From Cryptomeria japonica (lineage: Eukaryota; Streptophyta; Pinopsida; Cupressales; Cupressaceae), in assembly GCF_030272615.1 (NCBI RefSeq), contig NC_081406.1:219719497-219783496 (forward strand): a DNA stretch of 64,000 nucleotides. Reading direction: 5' to 3'. Below, piece by piece: positions 34,360-46,912 of this stretch. A program made the position numbers and the translations under genes. The stretch's first letter is position 1. The number at the start of each line of letters is the position of its first letter. Below the pieces are notes generated by a model. It saw only the letters and a list, made by a program, of their open reading frames with translations. It had not been told where the DNA came from and did not search any database.

Positions 34360-34806
34360 TGTTGGTGTAAATAAATATTCATTTTGGATATTATTACACT
34401 TACTTAAGTTAACTTAGGATAATGCATCTCTTCGTAGTTTGGATTTGAGACACTTAGGGAAGTGTGCACAAAGGGATAGAGCTTGTAGGAGAAATTCCAC
34501 CTTTTGTGGTCTTATTTTGCTGTTACACTCCACATTCGGTGGGTCATCCACCTCTTGTGGAATATTATATTATTTTTCCTACCTACCCTTAGTATTTCTT
34601 ACCTACCCTTGTTTCTCATTGAGCCACATCTCATATTTGTGTGCTCATACATCCATATGGCCTTGCCTATATAAGCAGGCCTCTATTCATTGTATTGGTT
34701 AATCCAGTTGATCATTTGTATATTGATGAGAATACAATTTGTTCTTGTCATTCTATTGTCTCTTTTATGCTTTTCATTGTGCCCTTGATCTTGGCAAAAT
34801 CCTACA
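34360..34806 (+). repeat. 3' LTR of element E
   Basis: 447 bp, partner of 28137-28582. TATA box at 34668-34674. Ends CCTACA before atttg. Confidence 0.95.
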
Positions 34807-34811
34807 ATTTG

Positions 34812-36369
34812 TATCATCATATGTTAGTTTGTCTCATTACATGCATATATAAATCATAATGATATCACATCCTATACACACCACTTGTTAGTACATAATA
34901 TAAGCATTATATTTATGCATCCATTGGCATTAATGCATATACATTTTCATTATACATAACATTAACATAAAAGGTTAAAAAATTATAAGGCATAGCATCA
35001 TCCACATAGATTTCATTGCATGAAATATTGCATCTCATAATCATCATATTCATATAATATAAGCAACATAAAATCATAAATGCATCCATAGCATAGATCA
35101 TCACATAAGCATATTGCATCACATGAACATATTTCATTAGCATCATGCATGATCAATACATTCCATGAATCATAATCTCATCATAAGGCATATAGAACAT
35201 CACATCACATAGGAGCACATGCATATAACTACCACAAGGAGTGAGTCATCACATATATCAAAAAATAATGTGTCCTGATACAATGATGTCACAGTCATAT
35301 GGCCACAAAATCACTTGAAGGTGTCTACATCATCATATAGAAACTGATACAAAATGGGATCCAAGAGAGCTATGATGAAGACCCTCCCTCGAAGCCGATA
35401 AGCCTCGAAGGAATCTGAGCTCTCGAAAGACCAGCCCTTGGATCATCTCATTTGCTTCCTCTTGTAAACCCTACAGGACCATCTCTCCACAAGAGCAGTC
35501 AACAATCTTGTGTTTGTCCAAATCTTAGGCATATACATAATGTGTCTCAATCCCATCACCTTGATCATGATGTGGTCCTCAATAGTCAAATATGTCTGTA
35601 ACCTCTGTGTCATTCATAATCACTCTCTAGACTCAATCTGGGGCAAGTACTCCTGCATCCAATCAAACCAATTATGTCAATCCTAGTGGTACTCACGTTC
35701 ATCTCATAGTGTTGCTTATCTTATCCTATCCTAGCCTAGTGGTACCTATGTCTATCACATGGTGCTTCTCATCAAACTCTATCCTAGTGCTTATGTTTAT
35801 CACATGGCATTGCATCCTAGTGTATATGTTTGTCACATTGCACTATATCCTATCTTGTTAGAGAACTCACTGGATTTTATCAATTCAACGGGTTATCCTA
35901 TTTTTAGCTTAGGAAACCTATCTGTTTTAGGGCACCTATTGAGTGAATCCTCTCAACATTTTATCCAATTGGTGATGTATGTCTATCACATAGTTACCGA
36001 TTCTATCCTTGTTTTCAGTTTGTCTTTCCTAGACCACCTATTTGAGTGGATCGTCTCTGCATCTTATCTAGCTGAGAACATGTGTTCATCACATAATTGT
36101 CAATATTTTCTTTTTAAGACATAGACACAGTTTTGTTGATTCCTTTTGAGTCAGTCTTTTTCTTACATGACATTGTCACCCTATCTTATCAATCCTTTCT
36201 AGCCTTTCTTTCTTATCAAGGGATTGTCTGCGATGTTTTTTTTTTTTTAAATTCATCCAATCTCTTGAGGGGTCATATCATTCTCATCTTGGGGAAACTT
36301 TCTATTAGTTTATCTTATCTTCTTTGAGCCAACATGACAAGCTACATTGTCTCAAAGCGAGGCAAAATG
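34812..36369 (+). mobile_element. Element C, fragment 3: non-coding, ends in a polypurine-like tract
   Basis: No credible gene. First part: cat/atg-rich sequence. At 35690-36080, degenerate repeats carry words such as cctagtg..tatgtctatcacatgg and agaccacctatttgagtgga. The last bases, aaagcgaggcaaaa, precede tgtagacacctaaaatt, which looks like a PPT followed by an LTR start. This supports reading element C as a plus-strand gypsy element. Confidence 0.5.
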
Positions 36370-36527
36370 TAGACACCTAAAATTATCCAACTTAATTAAA
36401 TAAATATTGTATTTATTTGATTGGTCCCACTTCCTCTATTAATTAAATAAATCTTTATTTAATTAATTCATTAGTTTTTTCCCTTCTATGACACATGGCA
36501 TTTATCTTTTAATTTTACTCTACCTAC
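36370..36527 (+). repeat. Element C 3' LTR, left fragment
   Basis: Begins TGTAGACACCTAAAATTATC after a purine-rich tract and is cut at 36527 by element F. It should continue at 53714-53901 beyond it. The flanks cctac (36523-36527) and cctag (53714-53718) are the slightly decayed target duplication of F. Confidence 0.55.
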
Positions 36528-37595
36528 TGTGTGTGTGAAAAGTGGACTAAGAATCTGTATTTGCAAGACACAACACTTCAATCAAGTCATTACATGCATA
36601 GTTAATCAGATATAATCAATGAATAATAAACCATAACAAATCGACCCATTGCCTTCTAAAAGATGCAAATATAAGATTGCTCTCATATTATAAGCAATAC
36701 CAGTGACTAGAGAACATCAAGATGAACGATTTTATCTATATGAACATGATGAATGCTAGATGGATGCAATATTAATCTAACAATATTTTTGCAATATTAA
36801 GCTAAATGATTTAATCAATATGAAATAGTTAACATGCAATATATCAATGAGTCTAGAGCAAAAACAACATAATAACAATATATTCTCCAGCCTCTAGGAT
36901 TTTGGAATGAGAGATGAAGGCTTGAATTTATAGAAAACTCATAAAGAAACTAAAGGCTGAGATCAAATGATGATGAGCAGCCAAGATTTTCCAAGAGGAA
37001 GCACAATCCAGGTAAATTGATGTGATTGGATGCTTTTCTCAGTTTTAAAGGAAATTGAACTAAAATTAAGATTAAAATCATAAAAAACTGATTTATTCTC
37101 TCTTTCATTCAATTTTGAATATTTAATTGTTTTAATTGCTTTCTCTTAGATTATTTATCAATTTTTAATTTGTTTTTCAAGATTATCTCCAATTGGTTTC
37201 TTTTCTCAATTTTCAATTCTTTCTTGGTCAATTAATTCCTTTTTTTTAATTTATTTCCATTTTTGAAGATTTGTGCTCAATTGATTTATTTAATTAAAAT
37301 TAATTCCTCAAAATGATTTGATGGCAAATTGATTTATTTAATTAAATATGCAAAAGATATTTAATTAAAATAAATAAGATAATTGTTTAAAATGATTTTC
37401 TTGGAATGATTTAATTAATTAAATATAAATATAAATATTGAATTAATATTGGTTGATTAATTTGTCATGTGACATTTAATGTTTAAAGAATTAATTGTGT
37501 GCTCAAGATTGACTTAATTGCCTTTGGTTAGGACCTTGGTGAAGTTGTCGAGATTAGGGGCTCATGGTTTAGATGACCATTTTTAGGGTATTACA
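36528..37595 (-). repeat. 3' LTR of element F
   Basis: 1068 bp, AT-rich, with many taattaaat words near 37260-37450. The left edge is a (tg)5 run, the same length in both LTRs. The right edge is gggtattaca. Confidence 0.93.
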
Positions 37596-37612
37596 TTCGC
37601 CCCTCTTTGAAT
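37596..37612 (-). other. Polypurine tract of element F
   Basis: The element strand reads TTCAAAGAGGGGCGAA before TGTAATACCC. Position and purine content fit. Confidence 0.7.
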
Positions 37613-38500
37613 TAATGTGCGAGCAGCACATTAGTTCAAAGAAAATTTGATGTCTAGGAGATATCAGTTCTGAACTTGATTGATCACGAACTAGATGAAA
37701 AGCGAGGTGTTAAGCTTGATTTGAAATGACAAAGCTGAATAAAGTTTGATTAAAGTGATACCATTCCTGAACTTGATTGAACTAGGAATGATAGAAAACA
37801 AAGATACCAAACTTGAACTTGATTGATCAAGAAGCGGATCTTATTGATCTAGAACTTGATTAATCTAGACACAGTGAGTCATGATTAAAAAAATGTTCTT
37901 GAACTTGATTGACCAAGATACAATAAAGATAAATTGTCCAGCTTGATCAGGAAATGAATACTGAACACTTGCTTAGATTGAGTGTGATCAAAGAAACCCT
38001 TTATCATTAAGAGATTGATTCAGATAAAAGACAAATATCAGTTTCATATGAAATGATGAAACTGATATGCCCCTAGCGATGAGGTCTTATTTGAAAAAGA
38101 TTTTTTTTTTTGCTCGACTTTGAGGTCATAAGGTCACGAGTATGCCCCCTCGGGAGCGAAATTGAAAGATAGTGAGGGTACATGATGATAGGCAATTTTT
38201 AGTGATGATAAGTTGTTTGAGCACAAATTAATTTAGAGGAATTTTTGAAAATTTTGCGATAAATTAAGGACAAAGTTTATTTGCAGAAATTAAATTGAGA
38301 TTTAGCATTGAAATTGAGTGCAATTAGAAGAAAGAATGAGCTTTTGATGAAAAGAGCGCTAAGTGGTCCAAATTCTGAAATTGACTAGCAAAATGATCTT
38401 GAATTTTGATTTCGATCCCAAAAATGAATCAAAACAGTCAAATTAGCTAAGGGTACAATTTTCGTGTCCATCGAAACAAGTTGAAAAATTAGGTTTTTGT
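37613..38500. other. Non-coding stretch upstream of the antisense ORF in element F
   Basis: No gene seen. At 37660-37930, a run of degenerate repeats carries words such as gaacttgattgatcaagaa and tgaacttgattgaactagg. A bacterial-looking ctcgactttgaggtc block near 38115 is not assigned. On the plus strand it would be the promoter-distal region of the antisense ORF. Confidence 0.55.
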
Positions 38501-38501
38501 C

Positions 38502-38508
38502 TATATAT
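38502..38508 (+). promoter_or_regulatory. TATA-like box upstream of the antisense ORF
   Basis: tatatat in gtctatatatgggac, about 75 bp before the ATG at 38582 and on the same strand as the plant-mobile-domain ORF. Spacing suits a plant promoter. It is AT-rich DNA, so chance is possible. Confidence 0.4.
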
Positions 38509-38581
38509 GGGACAAAAGTGTCATTTTCAATTCATTTTAACCCTCCAATTTTGAAAAGTCAAAAAACCTTCTGCGAAGAAA

Positions 38582-41058
38582 ATGGTGGTCCCTACTCATC
38601 AGCATCGATCGAGCACCAGAGAAGACATAATCGACCTTGAAACTATGAGCCCGTAGTAAGTGATCAATCTTAAGCCTGTTTGTGTTTCTAATTTTGAATT
38701 TTTTAATGCATTTTTCAAGTGTTCCACGTTTTTGGGTCGGGTGTCCTGATTTATCATGCGAGACAGGATCCTATCTCATATGAGAAACTGATAAAAAGTC
38801 TTTTGTCATTTGAGCCCATTAGTTTTGTCATTCTAGGGCCACCAATGTGTCATACAAGAGGTCTGTAAAAAGACCATTTTGTCGTGCAGGGTCTAAAAGT
38901 TTGTCGTTTGAGCTTGGTTTGTCGTACAACACCTATTCTTGACTCATACGAGATTCTGCTTCTCTGTGCTTTGTTGTTCAGGAAACAGTGAACATTTTTG
39001 AACACGTAAACGTGAAAATTTGATTTTGCCTTTAACTTAGTTGGATTTGTGTGATGTTTTACTTCTCTTCTAGGCTCATTTGGAATGTTTTTTGATGCTT
39101 CGTTGTTGGTTTTTTTCTTGCAGGTTTGATTACCTCCTGTGTTATTCAGATGCGTGTATCCTCCTACCATGGCATTGGTATGACATTTATCTAAGGTTGA
39201 GTAGGATCATGTTGATTTGTGCGGCTTGACTAATCTGTTGGGATTACTTGATATCTGTGTGAATCACGGAATGCTCATGACATTGGTAGAGGATTTTCAT
39301 TCGGAGCATAACACATTTCATCTGCCAGTGGGGGAGTTGACGATCACTCCTGAGGATGTATATAAGATCCTTCGTATCCCTTTTGCTAGGGATAAGGTGG
39401 ATTATGATTCAAGGCACCTTCCAGGATTGCAGGCAGTCAGGCATGTCTTCGGGGATTCTGATATTTTGACTCATTCTATGAGTTGGGATATTCTTATGAG
39501 CAGGTACAGTGAGGAGTATCCTCTGGCATGCATCCTAGTAGGATTCATAGGCTATTTTCTTATGCTAGACAGAGGGTAGCAGGGCTTCTAGTGTGGATGG
39601 GGCCTGATGTTAGAGAGGTTGATAGAGACCCCTTAGAGACTTGGCTGGGGCTCTTGTTTATTGGCCCACATGTATTGAGAGATGCATAAGATCATATACA
39701 GAGATAGGTGGAGCATGGCGGTCGAGGTATATATTTTGTAGGTGTGGGCATGGGAGCACCTTCCCATGTGTTGGCTGATAGTAGTTGATAGCAGAGAGCT
39801 TGGGCAGCCGATCATTTATAGGTATGCCGGATATATTACACAGCCCCATCTCAGCAAGATTGATTTCTGGAGATGACAGCTTGATGACTTGATAGCCATC
39901 ATGTGGAGACCATATAGAGGTTTGGAGCTGTGGGATGACTGGTGACTAGTTCACAGGGACTTGTTTGTTACACGCCCACTAATTGGGAGGTCACAGACCA
40001 TTGTGGAGTGATTCATCATTTCTCAGGTGATGAGGCAGTATGGCCGACCTCAGGGGATCTCATAGGAGTATACAACTTATGCTCAGTATGCTGACAAGGA
40101 GAGACATGGATGGTCTTCACGGTTGTCATACGCTTTGGTGATGCAGGAGTTGACAGGGTTACACCGCTTGAGGTGGGATTACTTGGATGATGTAGCGGAT
40201 GCAGGGGTATTGCCCCAGTATAGAGATCATTTTCAGTAGCATCCATTCCCATGTTTTATAGATCCAGGTGAGCAAGCTCCTCAGATTAAGGTTGTTGAGG
40301 ATGATGCCCTTGCACTAGCATAGGGACAGAGCCAGAGACAGGGCCAAAGGCAGGGTCAGGCACAAAGAGTTGAGGCTCCATGACGAGGTAGTGGTGATCC
40401 AGGTGCTAGCAGTAGCAGGGTGCCAGCTGACGAAGGACAACAGAGGGGTGAGGGTGGATCCCTCAAAGGAGTGGGTGTGAGATTGGGTGGGATAGAGGAG
40501 GCTCCAGTAGCACCTAGGTAGGTTCGGGAGCAGAGAGAGGAGCAGTGTGGAGGTGGAGGTGGAGGTGGAGATGGGGGTGGAGAGCCTACGAGAGAGTAGG
40601 GGACAGACGCTGGACAGTCGATGAGGGCACATCTTGTAGAGCTATAATCATAGTTGCTAGTGGCTCAGACTCAGCTGGTGGAGCGAGATCGGTAGCTAGC
40701 CGAGATGAGGATTGAGCGTGATCATCAGATTGTCGAGATGAGGACTGAGCATGATCATTAGATTGCAGCACTGAGAGCGAAGATGAGAGCAGAGATAGAT
40801 CCCCTGCGATAGGAGGTCCTTCACCAGTCTAGTAGGCCATCTTACTATGTTGAAGCATATAGTGTTGCAGTTCCTGTTGCATAGCAAGTGATACCTTACT
40901 CACAGTATATGGCATGGTCAGAGGGAGTGCGGGTGCCTTGTTAGGATCCTGGACATCAAGCTCCTCCTCCACCACCAGGCGATGAGGGAGAGGGTGCTAG
41001 TTAGATGATTTCTTTTTGCAGCTCAGATATTTTTTGTAGACACACCCATTTTTTGTAG
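38582..41058 (+). pseudogene. Antisense plant-mobile-domain (PMD) ORF inside element F
   Basis: On the strand opposite to gag-pol. A first exon may run from ATG 38582 to a GTAAGT donor at 38656, with acceptor TTCTTGCAG ending at 39123. From 39124 one frame continues to 41058 with many stops. Diagnostic PMD text: FHLPVGELTITPEDVYKILR (39310-39370) and, further on, WSMAVEV..VWAWEHLP (39705-39770). The C-terminal part is Gly/Arg/Gln-rich (40330-40600), then a heptad-like repeat (ERDHQIVEMRTEHD). PMD proteins of the MAIN/MAIL1 type are plant nuclear factors, and retrotransposon-borne PMD copies are known. Exon joining at these exact sites leaves a stop, so the 5' structure is uncertain. Role in the element unknown; it may counter silencing (inference). 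Confidence 0.72.
38656..39123 (+). other. Candidate intron of the antisense PMD ORF
   Basis: Begins GTAAGTGATC and ends TTTTTTTCTTGCAG, good plant donor and acceptor with a T-rich tract. Inside are seven or so variants of tcatacgag/gtcgtacaa, the same motif as in the leader of element F. Confidence 0.45.
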
Positions 41059-41130
41059 CCTATAAGATTCTTGCTCTGATGGGAGTTTGTATATGTCTTT
41101 TGATATCATTTTGTACCTTAGACTTGACAT

Positions 41131-41165
41131 GATATATATATATATATATATATACATATATATAC
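41131..41165. repeat. (AT)n/(TATACA) microsatellite
   Basis: tatatatatatatatatata followed by catatatatacac. It lies just 3' of the PMD ORF. Confidence 0.9.
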
Positions 41166-42445
41166 ACGAGATCTGATTTGACTTCATCATACTTGTGTTG
41201 ATTCTCTTATGAGATGTCTTTTATATGCTTTATTCTATATGTATGCAATTCTTTTCAGCATGAATGAATGTAATGCAAATGAATGATAATGAATGTATGA
41301 ATCTATATTAAATGCTCATGTATGCAGCTAACATCTCAAAACACAAGTACTCAATTGGAGAAATGATGAAAAGAGACCACTTAGTGAAGAAATGATGATG
41401 CTCCAACTCTCATTCAAAAGATAAAGAGAAAGTATTGTTACTATACCAAAATTACTCCAAATTCACAAAATGTAGAATGAAATGCAAAATGAGATGCAAA
41501 ACGAGATGCAAAATGAGATGCAACCCAAACCTAGTCACTGGATTTGAACAGCTTAATTTTCATCATTGAGCGTTTTACAATTATAGCAGGCAAAATAGAG
41601 TTAATTTTTGTGCAATATTAATTATCTTTTCCACAATGACCCTTTTTTCATTCATATCCTTGGACAAATTACGCATGGACCCGAATTGCACAATAAAGAA
41701 ATGTCCTCAAAATAGACAAAGAAATGATGGGAACCTCCCTATAGCATTCAAATAAGCAGAGTCAAGGTATGTGAGGTGATTTCACCTTGATGTGAAGGCT
41801 CTTATCATAGACACCCAACTAATTTAGATGTTTTTAGATCATCAGAATCATTCCTACAAGCAGAAAGCAAAGAAAATATTATGCCCTCAATCCTTGCTCC
41901 TCTTAGTCAAGATAGACTTCCTCGAGTTACTCAGAGGGATAATAATCGAAAACCAATATAAAAGACAACACAAAAAGAAAATTTCATGCATATCTCAAAA
42001 ATTTTAGTGATTGTTTTCCATTTTGTTTTGCTTGTTTACTCAGTGATAAAACTCTTCAGTAGTCGGCAGACAGGTAACTGACTTGGAGTGGACGACCAGG
42101 TTTCACTGACATAAGGTTGACTTGGTTGACACTGCTTAGGACATGTAATGTGCTCTGTTGATTACCTAAGACTAGGACATTGATCGGTTTCAAGCCATGA
42201 AGGTTCCAATGAACTAGGAAGTCACAAAAGTGACTAAAATATATACAAGCGAAAGCAAATATGCAAGAAAGAAGGAATGCCAACGTTGCGTTGATAGATG
42301 GAGCGCTTGAGTACAAGAGGCGCCTATTTACTAGGTTTTCACCTGCTTGGTAGAGATTCATATAATTTTATTTTTTACCAAGGTGCCTGTTTACCAGGTT
42401 TTCGCCAGGGCATTTTCTCTCCTTTTTCTCTTTTTTTTTTTTTTT
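41166..42445. other. Non-coding region of element F between PMD ORF and integrase
   Basis: No gene seen on either strand. Notable pieces: atgcaaaa(t/c)gagatgcaaa repeated near 41475-41525; and, near 42313-42410, two versions of the motif that on the element strand reads gaaaacctggtaaacaggca, shared with element C at 19415. A (T)20 run lies at 42431-42448. Confidence 0.6.
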
Positions 42446-42450
42446 TTTGA

Positions 42451-42625
42451 ATTTCTTCAGGACATTTTCTGGTTTTTATGATTTCTTCAGGACATTTTCT
42501 GGTTTTTATGATTTCTTCAAGACATTTTCTGCTTTTTATGATTTTTTCAAGACATTTTCTGATTTTTATGATTTCTTTAGGACATTTTCTACTTTTTATG
42601 ATTTCTTCAGGACATTTTCCGCTGC
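42451..42625. repeat. 30-bp tandem repeat, about six copies
   Basis: Units of atttcttcaggacattttct plus ggtttttatg, in exact 30-bp register from 42451, 42481, 42511, 42541, 42571 and 42601 (last partial). Variation is by substitution only. Thirty is a multiple of three, so the plus strand stays open as FFRTFSGFYD repeats, but no start context or family supports a gene. It lies just downstream of integrase. Confidence 0.93.
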
Positions 42626-42697
42626 AAAAGCTACTGGAGCAGAGAATATTTAGGTGAAAAATTTCTTCAAATGGATGGTGTTGATTGGTTCATTGAG

Positions 42698-45600
42698 TTA
42701 TTCTCCTTCTGATGTTGAAAGTTGATAAGCATTAGAGCCAAAAGCTACAGTAACGATATAGGGACCCAGCCAGTTGGGTTCAAACTTCCCTTTGTTATCT
42801 CGAAATTGTTGATTTTTAAGATTCTCTCTTAGAACTAAGTCACCAACCTGAAATTCTTGGTGTCGAACTTTCTTGTTATATCCTCTGGATATTCTCTTTT
42901 GATACACTCTGAGATGATCAAACACCACTTGTCGATGATCATCCAACAACTCAAGCTCTTGCGATCTAGATATTCTATAGTCTTCATCAGTAATAAGACC
43001 TTGCAAGGAAACTCTTAGAGATGGTATTTCTACTTCAATGGATAATACTTTTTTGGACCCATACACCAAAGAAAAAGGTGTAGCCCTAGTAGGTGTTCTG
43101 ATACTTGTTCTATAAGCCCATAGTGCAGGATTGAGATGCAGATGTCAATCCTTCCCGAATTTGTTCACTGTTTTGTGCAAGATAGTCAATAGGTTTTTGT
43201 TAGATGTCTCTGCTTGTCTATTACCTTGAGGGTAATATAATGAGGACCAGTGTTGTTTGATTTTAAACTTCTCATAGAGTTCATCTTTGTTCTTAAATTG
43301 TCCTCCATTGTCTATTATAATTGATGAAGGTATACCATATCTGTAGATGATATAGTTAAGAATAAACATAGCTACTTGTTTTTTGGTTCCCTTGATGAGT
43401 GGAACTACTTCTACCCACTTAGTGAAGTACTCAGTGGTAGTGATAATAAATTTATGTCCATTAGATGATGTAGGATAAATTTGGCCTATTAGATCGAATG
43501 CCCATTGTTGGAAGGGCCAGTGTGTCACAAAGGGTATGAGATCCCTTGTCGGAGCATGTATAAGGTGCCCATGCAACTGACACTTTTCACAGGTTTTAGC
43601 AAATTTTATAGTTTCTTTCTCCATGTCTAGCCAGTAGTAGCCAACCCTTAGTAGTTTGCATGCTAAAGTCAGACCGTTTGAATGAGATCCGCAAATACCT
43701 TCATGAACTTTGGATAATGTGCATTGAGACTCCTTAGTTTCTAGACATCTAAGAAAAGTATCATCTAAACCTCGCTTAAATAGGCCATTAGCAATGATGA
43801 CGTACCATGATGCATTTTGGATTAGGTTCCTTTTTTTCATTTTGGGAAAGATTAGTAGGGATGACTTGGTCACGTAGGTAAGAGAAAATGTGGCTATAAC
43901 GAGATGAGTCATGTCCAAGAATAGAACAGACTACCTAGGACTCGGGAGAATCATAGGCAGGGTAATGTAACTCTTCCACTAGGAATTCAAAGCAAAAATT
44001 AGACTCCTGTAGCTATGGTATAGATGACAAGTGGCCATTGCATCCGCTGCTCTATTTGTTGTTCTGGGGATCTGCTGAAATGATACAGAGATAAAATATT
44101 TCTTGAGGTCATCCACCATCCTCTTATAAGGCATTAGTTTCTCATCTCTTGTCTGATATAGGTCATTAATCTGGTTGATAATGAGTTGAGAATCTCCATA
44201 GATGTGTAATTCCATGATCTTCCACTCGATGGCTAAGTTGATCCCATTTACCAAAGCTTCATATTCTACAATGTTGTTTATGCAAGGGAAGAGAAGTTTG
44301 TAAGCTTTTGGAATTGAGTATTTCTGGGGAGTAATAAATAGTATCCCGGCACTAGAACCATGTTGAGTGAAAAACCCATCAAAGAACATCTTCCATGATT
44401 GTTCAGTAAGGTGCATCATTGATTCATCTCAGAATTCTATATGTAGAGGTTGATCGTCTTCAAGTGGAGCTTCGGCAAGTCGGTCTGCAATAACCTATCC
44501 TTTGATGGTTGTATGTTCCACATATTCAATGTCAAATTCTGTAAGGACCATGACCCATTTGGCTAGTCTTCCTATAAGCATTGCTTTATTGAGAAGATAC
44601 TTGAGTGGATCAATCTTGGCTAATAGCTTAATAGAGTGTGCCAACATATAGTGCCTTAATTTTTGTGATGCAAAGACCAAAGCTAAGCATGCTTTCTCTA
44701 TTATAGTATAATTCATTTCATATGACACCAATGTTCTACTGATGTAATAGATAGCTTGTTCCTTTTTATTATCATCCTATTGTGCCAGAAGTGCCCCTAG
44801 TGAAGTATCCGTAGCTAATATGTACAAGATCAGTGGCTTACCTTGAATCGATGGCATTAATATGGGTAGATTAGAAAGATATTCTTTGATTTGTTGTAAA
44901 TGTCATTCACAATCTTCATCCCAATTGTATTGAATCCCTTTCCTTAATACCTTTATAAAGGGTTGAGCTTTGTCAGCTAGCTGAGATATAAAATGCCTTA
45001 TGGACTAAAGACGGGCTTGTAGAATTCTCATCTGACTGATATTCTTTAGTGGAGGCATTTCCATTATAGCTTGGACCTTTTTAGGGTCAACCTCATTTCC
45101 TTTTCAGGATATTATGTACCCAAGCAATTTTCTTGATGTTACCCCAAATGCACATTCCTTCGGATTTAAGCAAAGCTTGAATATTTCCATTCGATCTAAT
45201 ATGAGGCCTAGCTCTTGAATGTGTGTAGATCTCTTCATAGTTTTTACCAGGGTGTCATCAACATAATCTTCCATGTTTTAATGCATCATATCATGGAAAA
45301 TAGTGGTTACTGCTCTTTGGTAAGTTGCTCCTACGTTCTTTAGACCAAATGACATAACATTCTAGCAGAAGGTTCTCCATGCACATGTGAAAGTTGTCTT
45401 CTCTTGATCTTCAAGTGCTATCTTGATCTGATTGTAACTAGAGAATCCATCCATTAATGAATACATCTCATATCCAGTAGTCATATCTACTATCATGTCA
45501 ATGTTGGGCAATGGAAAATCATCTTTTGGACATGCCTTATTGAGATCCCTGAAATATATGCAAACTCTAATAGATTTGTCTGCTTTTGATATAGGTACTA

Positions 45601-46912
45601 TGTTGGATATCCATTCTGCATAGTCTATAGCTCTGATAAATCCAGCTTTTAGTAATTTCTCTAGTTCAGCCTTGACTAGTAGTGCCACATGAGGATGCAT
45701 TTTTCAGAGTTTTTGTTTGGCTAGTTTAACTCCTGGTATAATAGAGAGATGATGCATGATGAGATCAGGATCTAGTCCTAGCATATATGAGTATCTCCAT
45801 GCAAAGTTGATCTTCTTTTTTAAAAATAGATTGCTGAAATCTTTTAACTCTTCTACTGATAGTGATTGAGCTAAATGAATGATATGCGGTATCTCTTGAC
45901 TCCCAATGTTCACTAGCTAAGTTGGCTCGATCAATATGGAAGATCTCTCCTGGAAGTGACTCAGCAATATATCAAGTATCTCACCTTCAAGTGCCTCAGA
46001 GAGGTTTTTACCTTTAGGTTCTCCCTTTATTTTCTCTTTTTTAGAGTCTGACACCACCACAATGTGGTTTTCGCCATCAGATCTTTTATTCTTATTTTTC
46101 TTGTTTTAGCAACTAAGATACTTGATATCCGCTTCAGTCATGTTTTCATTCTATTCGCTAGTGGAAGAGTACATGGGTTCAACTGCATTGAGATAGTAGG
46201 CTAGTGTATAGTCATTGGCAAAAGTAGGTACATTCAAGGGTTGGTTATAAAGGGTGCAATCAATCAGTTTTAGATGCATTAAGGATAAGGTTGGAATAGG
46301 CTCAAGGGAGTTTACAGTACTATCATCATTGTTTTGGACCGACCCGTCGAGTTCCAGAAGACTACCTTGCGTATGTGTCTCGAGACCAGGAAGAGTTACG
46401 ACATGATTATTTTCATTCATGTTAGTATGTATTAGACTTATTTCAATTGACCTATTTCTAGCATCATCACCTACTTTAGACTAGGCTACATACTATGGTA
46501 TAACAGTAGATAGTATTTCATCATTCATGACAGAGTAGTCAGAATGCGTTGTTGAATAGTTGTTGTCATAGATAGAGCTCTTTCTTGAGTCATCAGAGTC
46601 ATAGGATGAAGTTGTTGACTCATCTTCAAGTGGTTTAGTGAAGGAATATATAGTATCAACACCCACATCCTTGATGCTGCAAGTTCCTTCGTGATTTGGT
46701 TCATTGATTTCTTGCATTTGACACACTTGCAGACATGACTTTGATGGTTCTGTTAATCCCTGTTGTCTATTCCATTCAACTTCTCCTGGACTGATGATTG
46801 GTTCTCTTGCTCTAGGTTCTAGTTCTTCTTGTGTGGTTCTGTACTTGATTTGTCCTATCTCATTAGGAGGATTGGTAGGTGAAGGACTTGCTTGTGTCCT
46901 TTCTTTCTTCAA
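42698..46912 (-). pseudogene. Element F pol: RT, RNase H, archaeal-type RNase H, integrase
   Basis: A single frame from 46912 to 42698 with stops but few shifts. The N-terminal third is acidic and unassigned. RT follows from 45700: GFIRAIDYAEWISNIVPISK, RVCIYFRDLNKACPKDDFPL (normally CIDFRDLN) and the active site EDYVDDTLVKT near 45270. RNase H has VSYEMNYTIIEKACLALVFA. The second RNase H at 44419-43979 has FFDGFFTQHGSSAGILFI, NGINLAIEW and GDSQLIINQI. Integrase: HEGICGSHSNG and CEKCQLHGH zinc region near 43690-43570; DLIGQIYP; IIIDNGGQFKN; YYPQGNRQAETSN. Its C-terminus at 43069-42698 has FQVGDLVLREN. Stops near 45361, 45290, 44494, 43978 and 43144 disable it. Confidence 0.88.

Larger units (their letters stand above)
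28137..34806 (+). mobile_element. Element E: complete Ty1/copia retrotransposon with short LTRs
   Basis: LTRs 28137-28582 and 34360-34806, exact target duplication atttg (28132-28136 and 34807-34811), PBS at 28583 and PPT at 34350-34359. The domain order is copia. The LTRs differ at about a dozen positions by eye, so it is moderately young. It belongs to the same family as element H at 60428, with a similar LTR, leader and Gag. Confidence 0.95.

Noticed and set aside
34913-35146. Met/Tyr-rich minus-strand ORF
   Set aside because: Reads from cat/ata-rich low-complexity DNA; no domain.
42451-42625. CRISPR-like regular repeat
   Set aside because: Head-to-tail repeats without unique spacers in plant nuclear DNA.
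42447-42653. Plus-strand open frame FFRTFSGFYD repeats
   Set aside because: A by-product of a 30-bp tandem repeat whose unit is a multiple of three.
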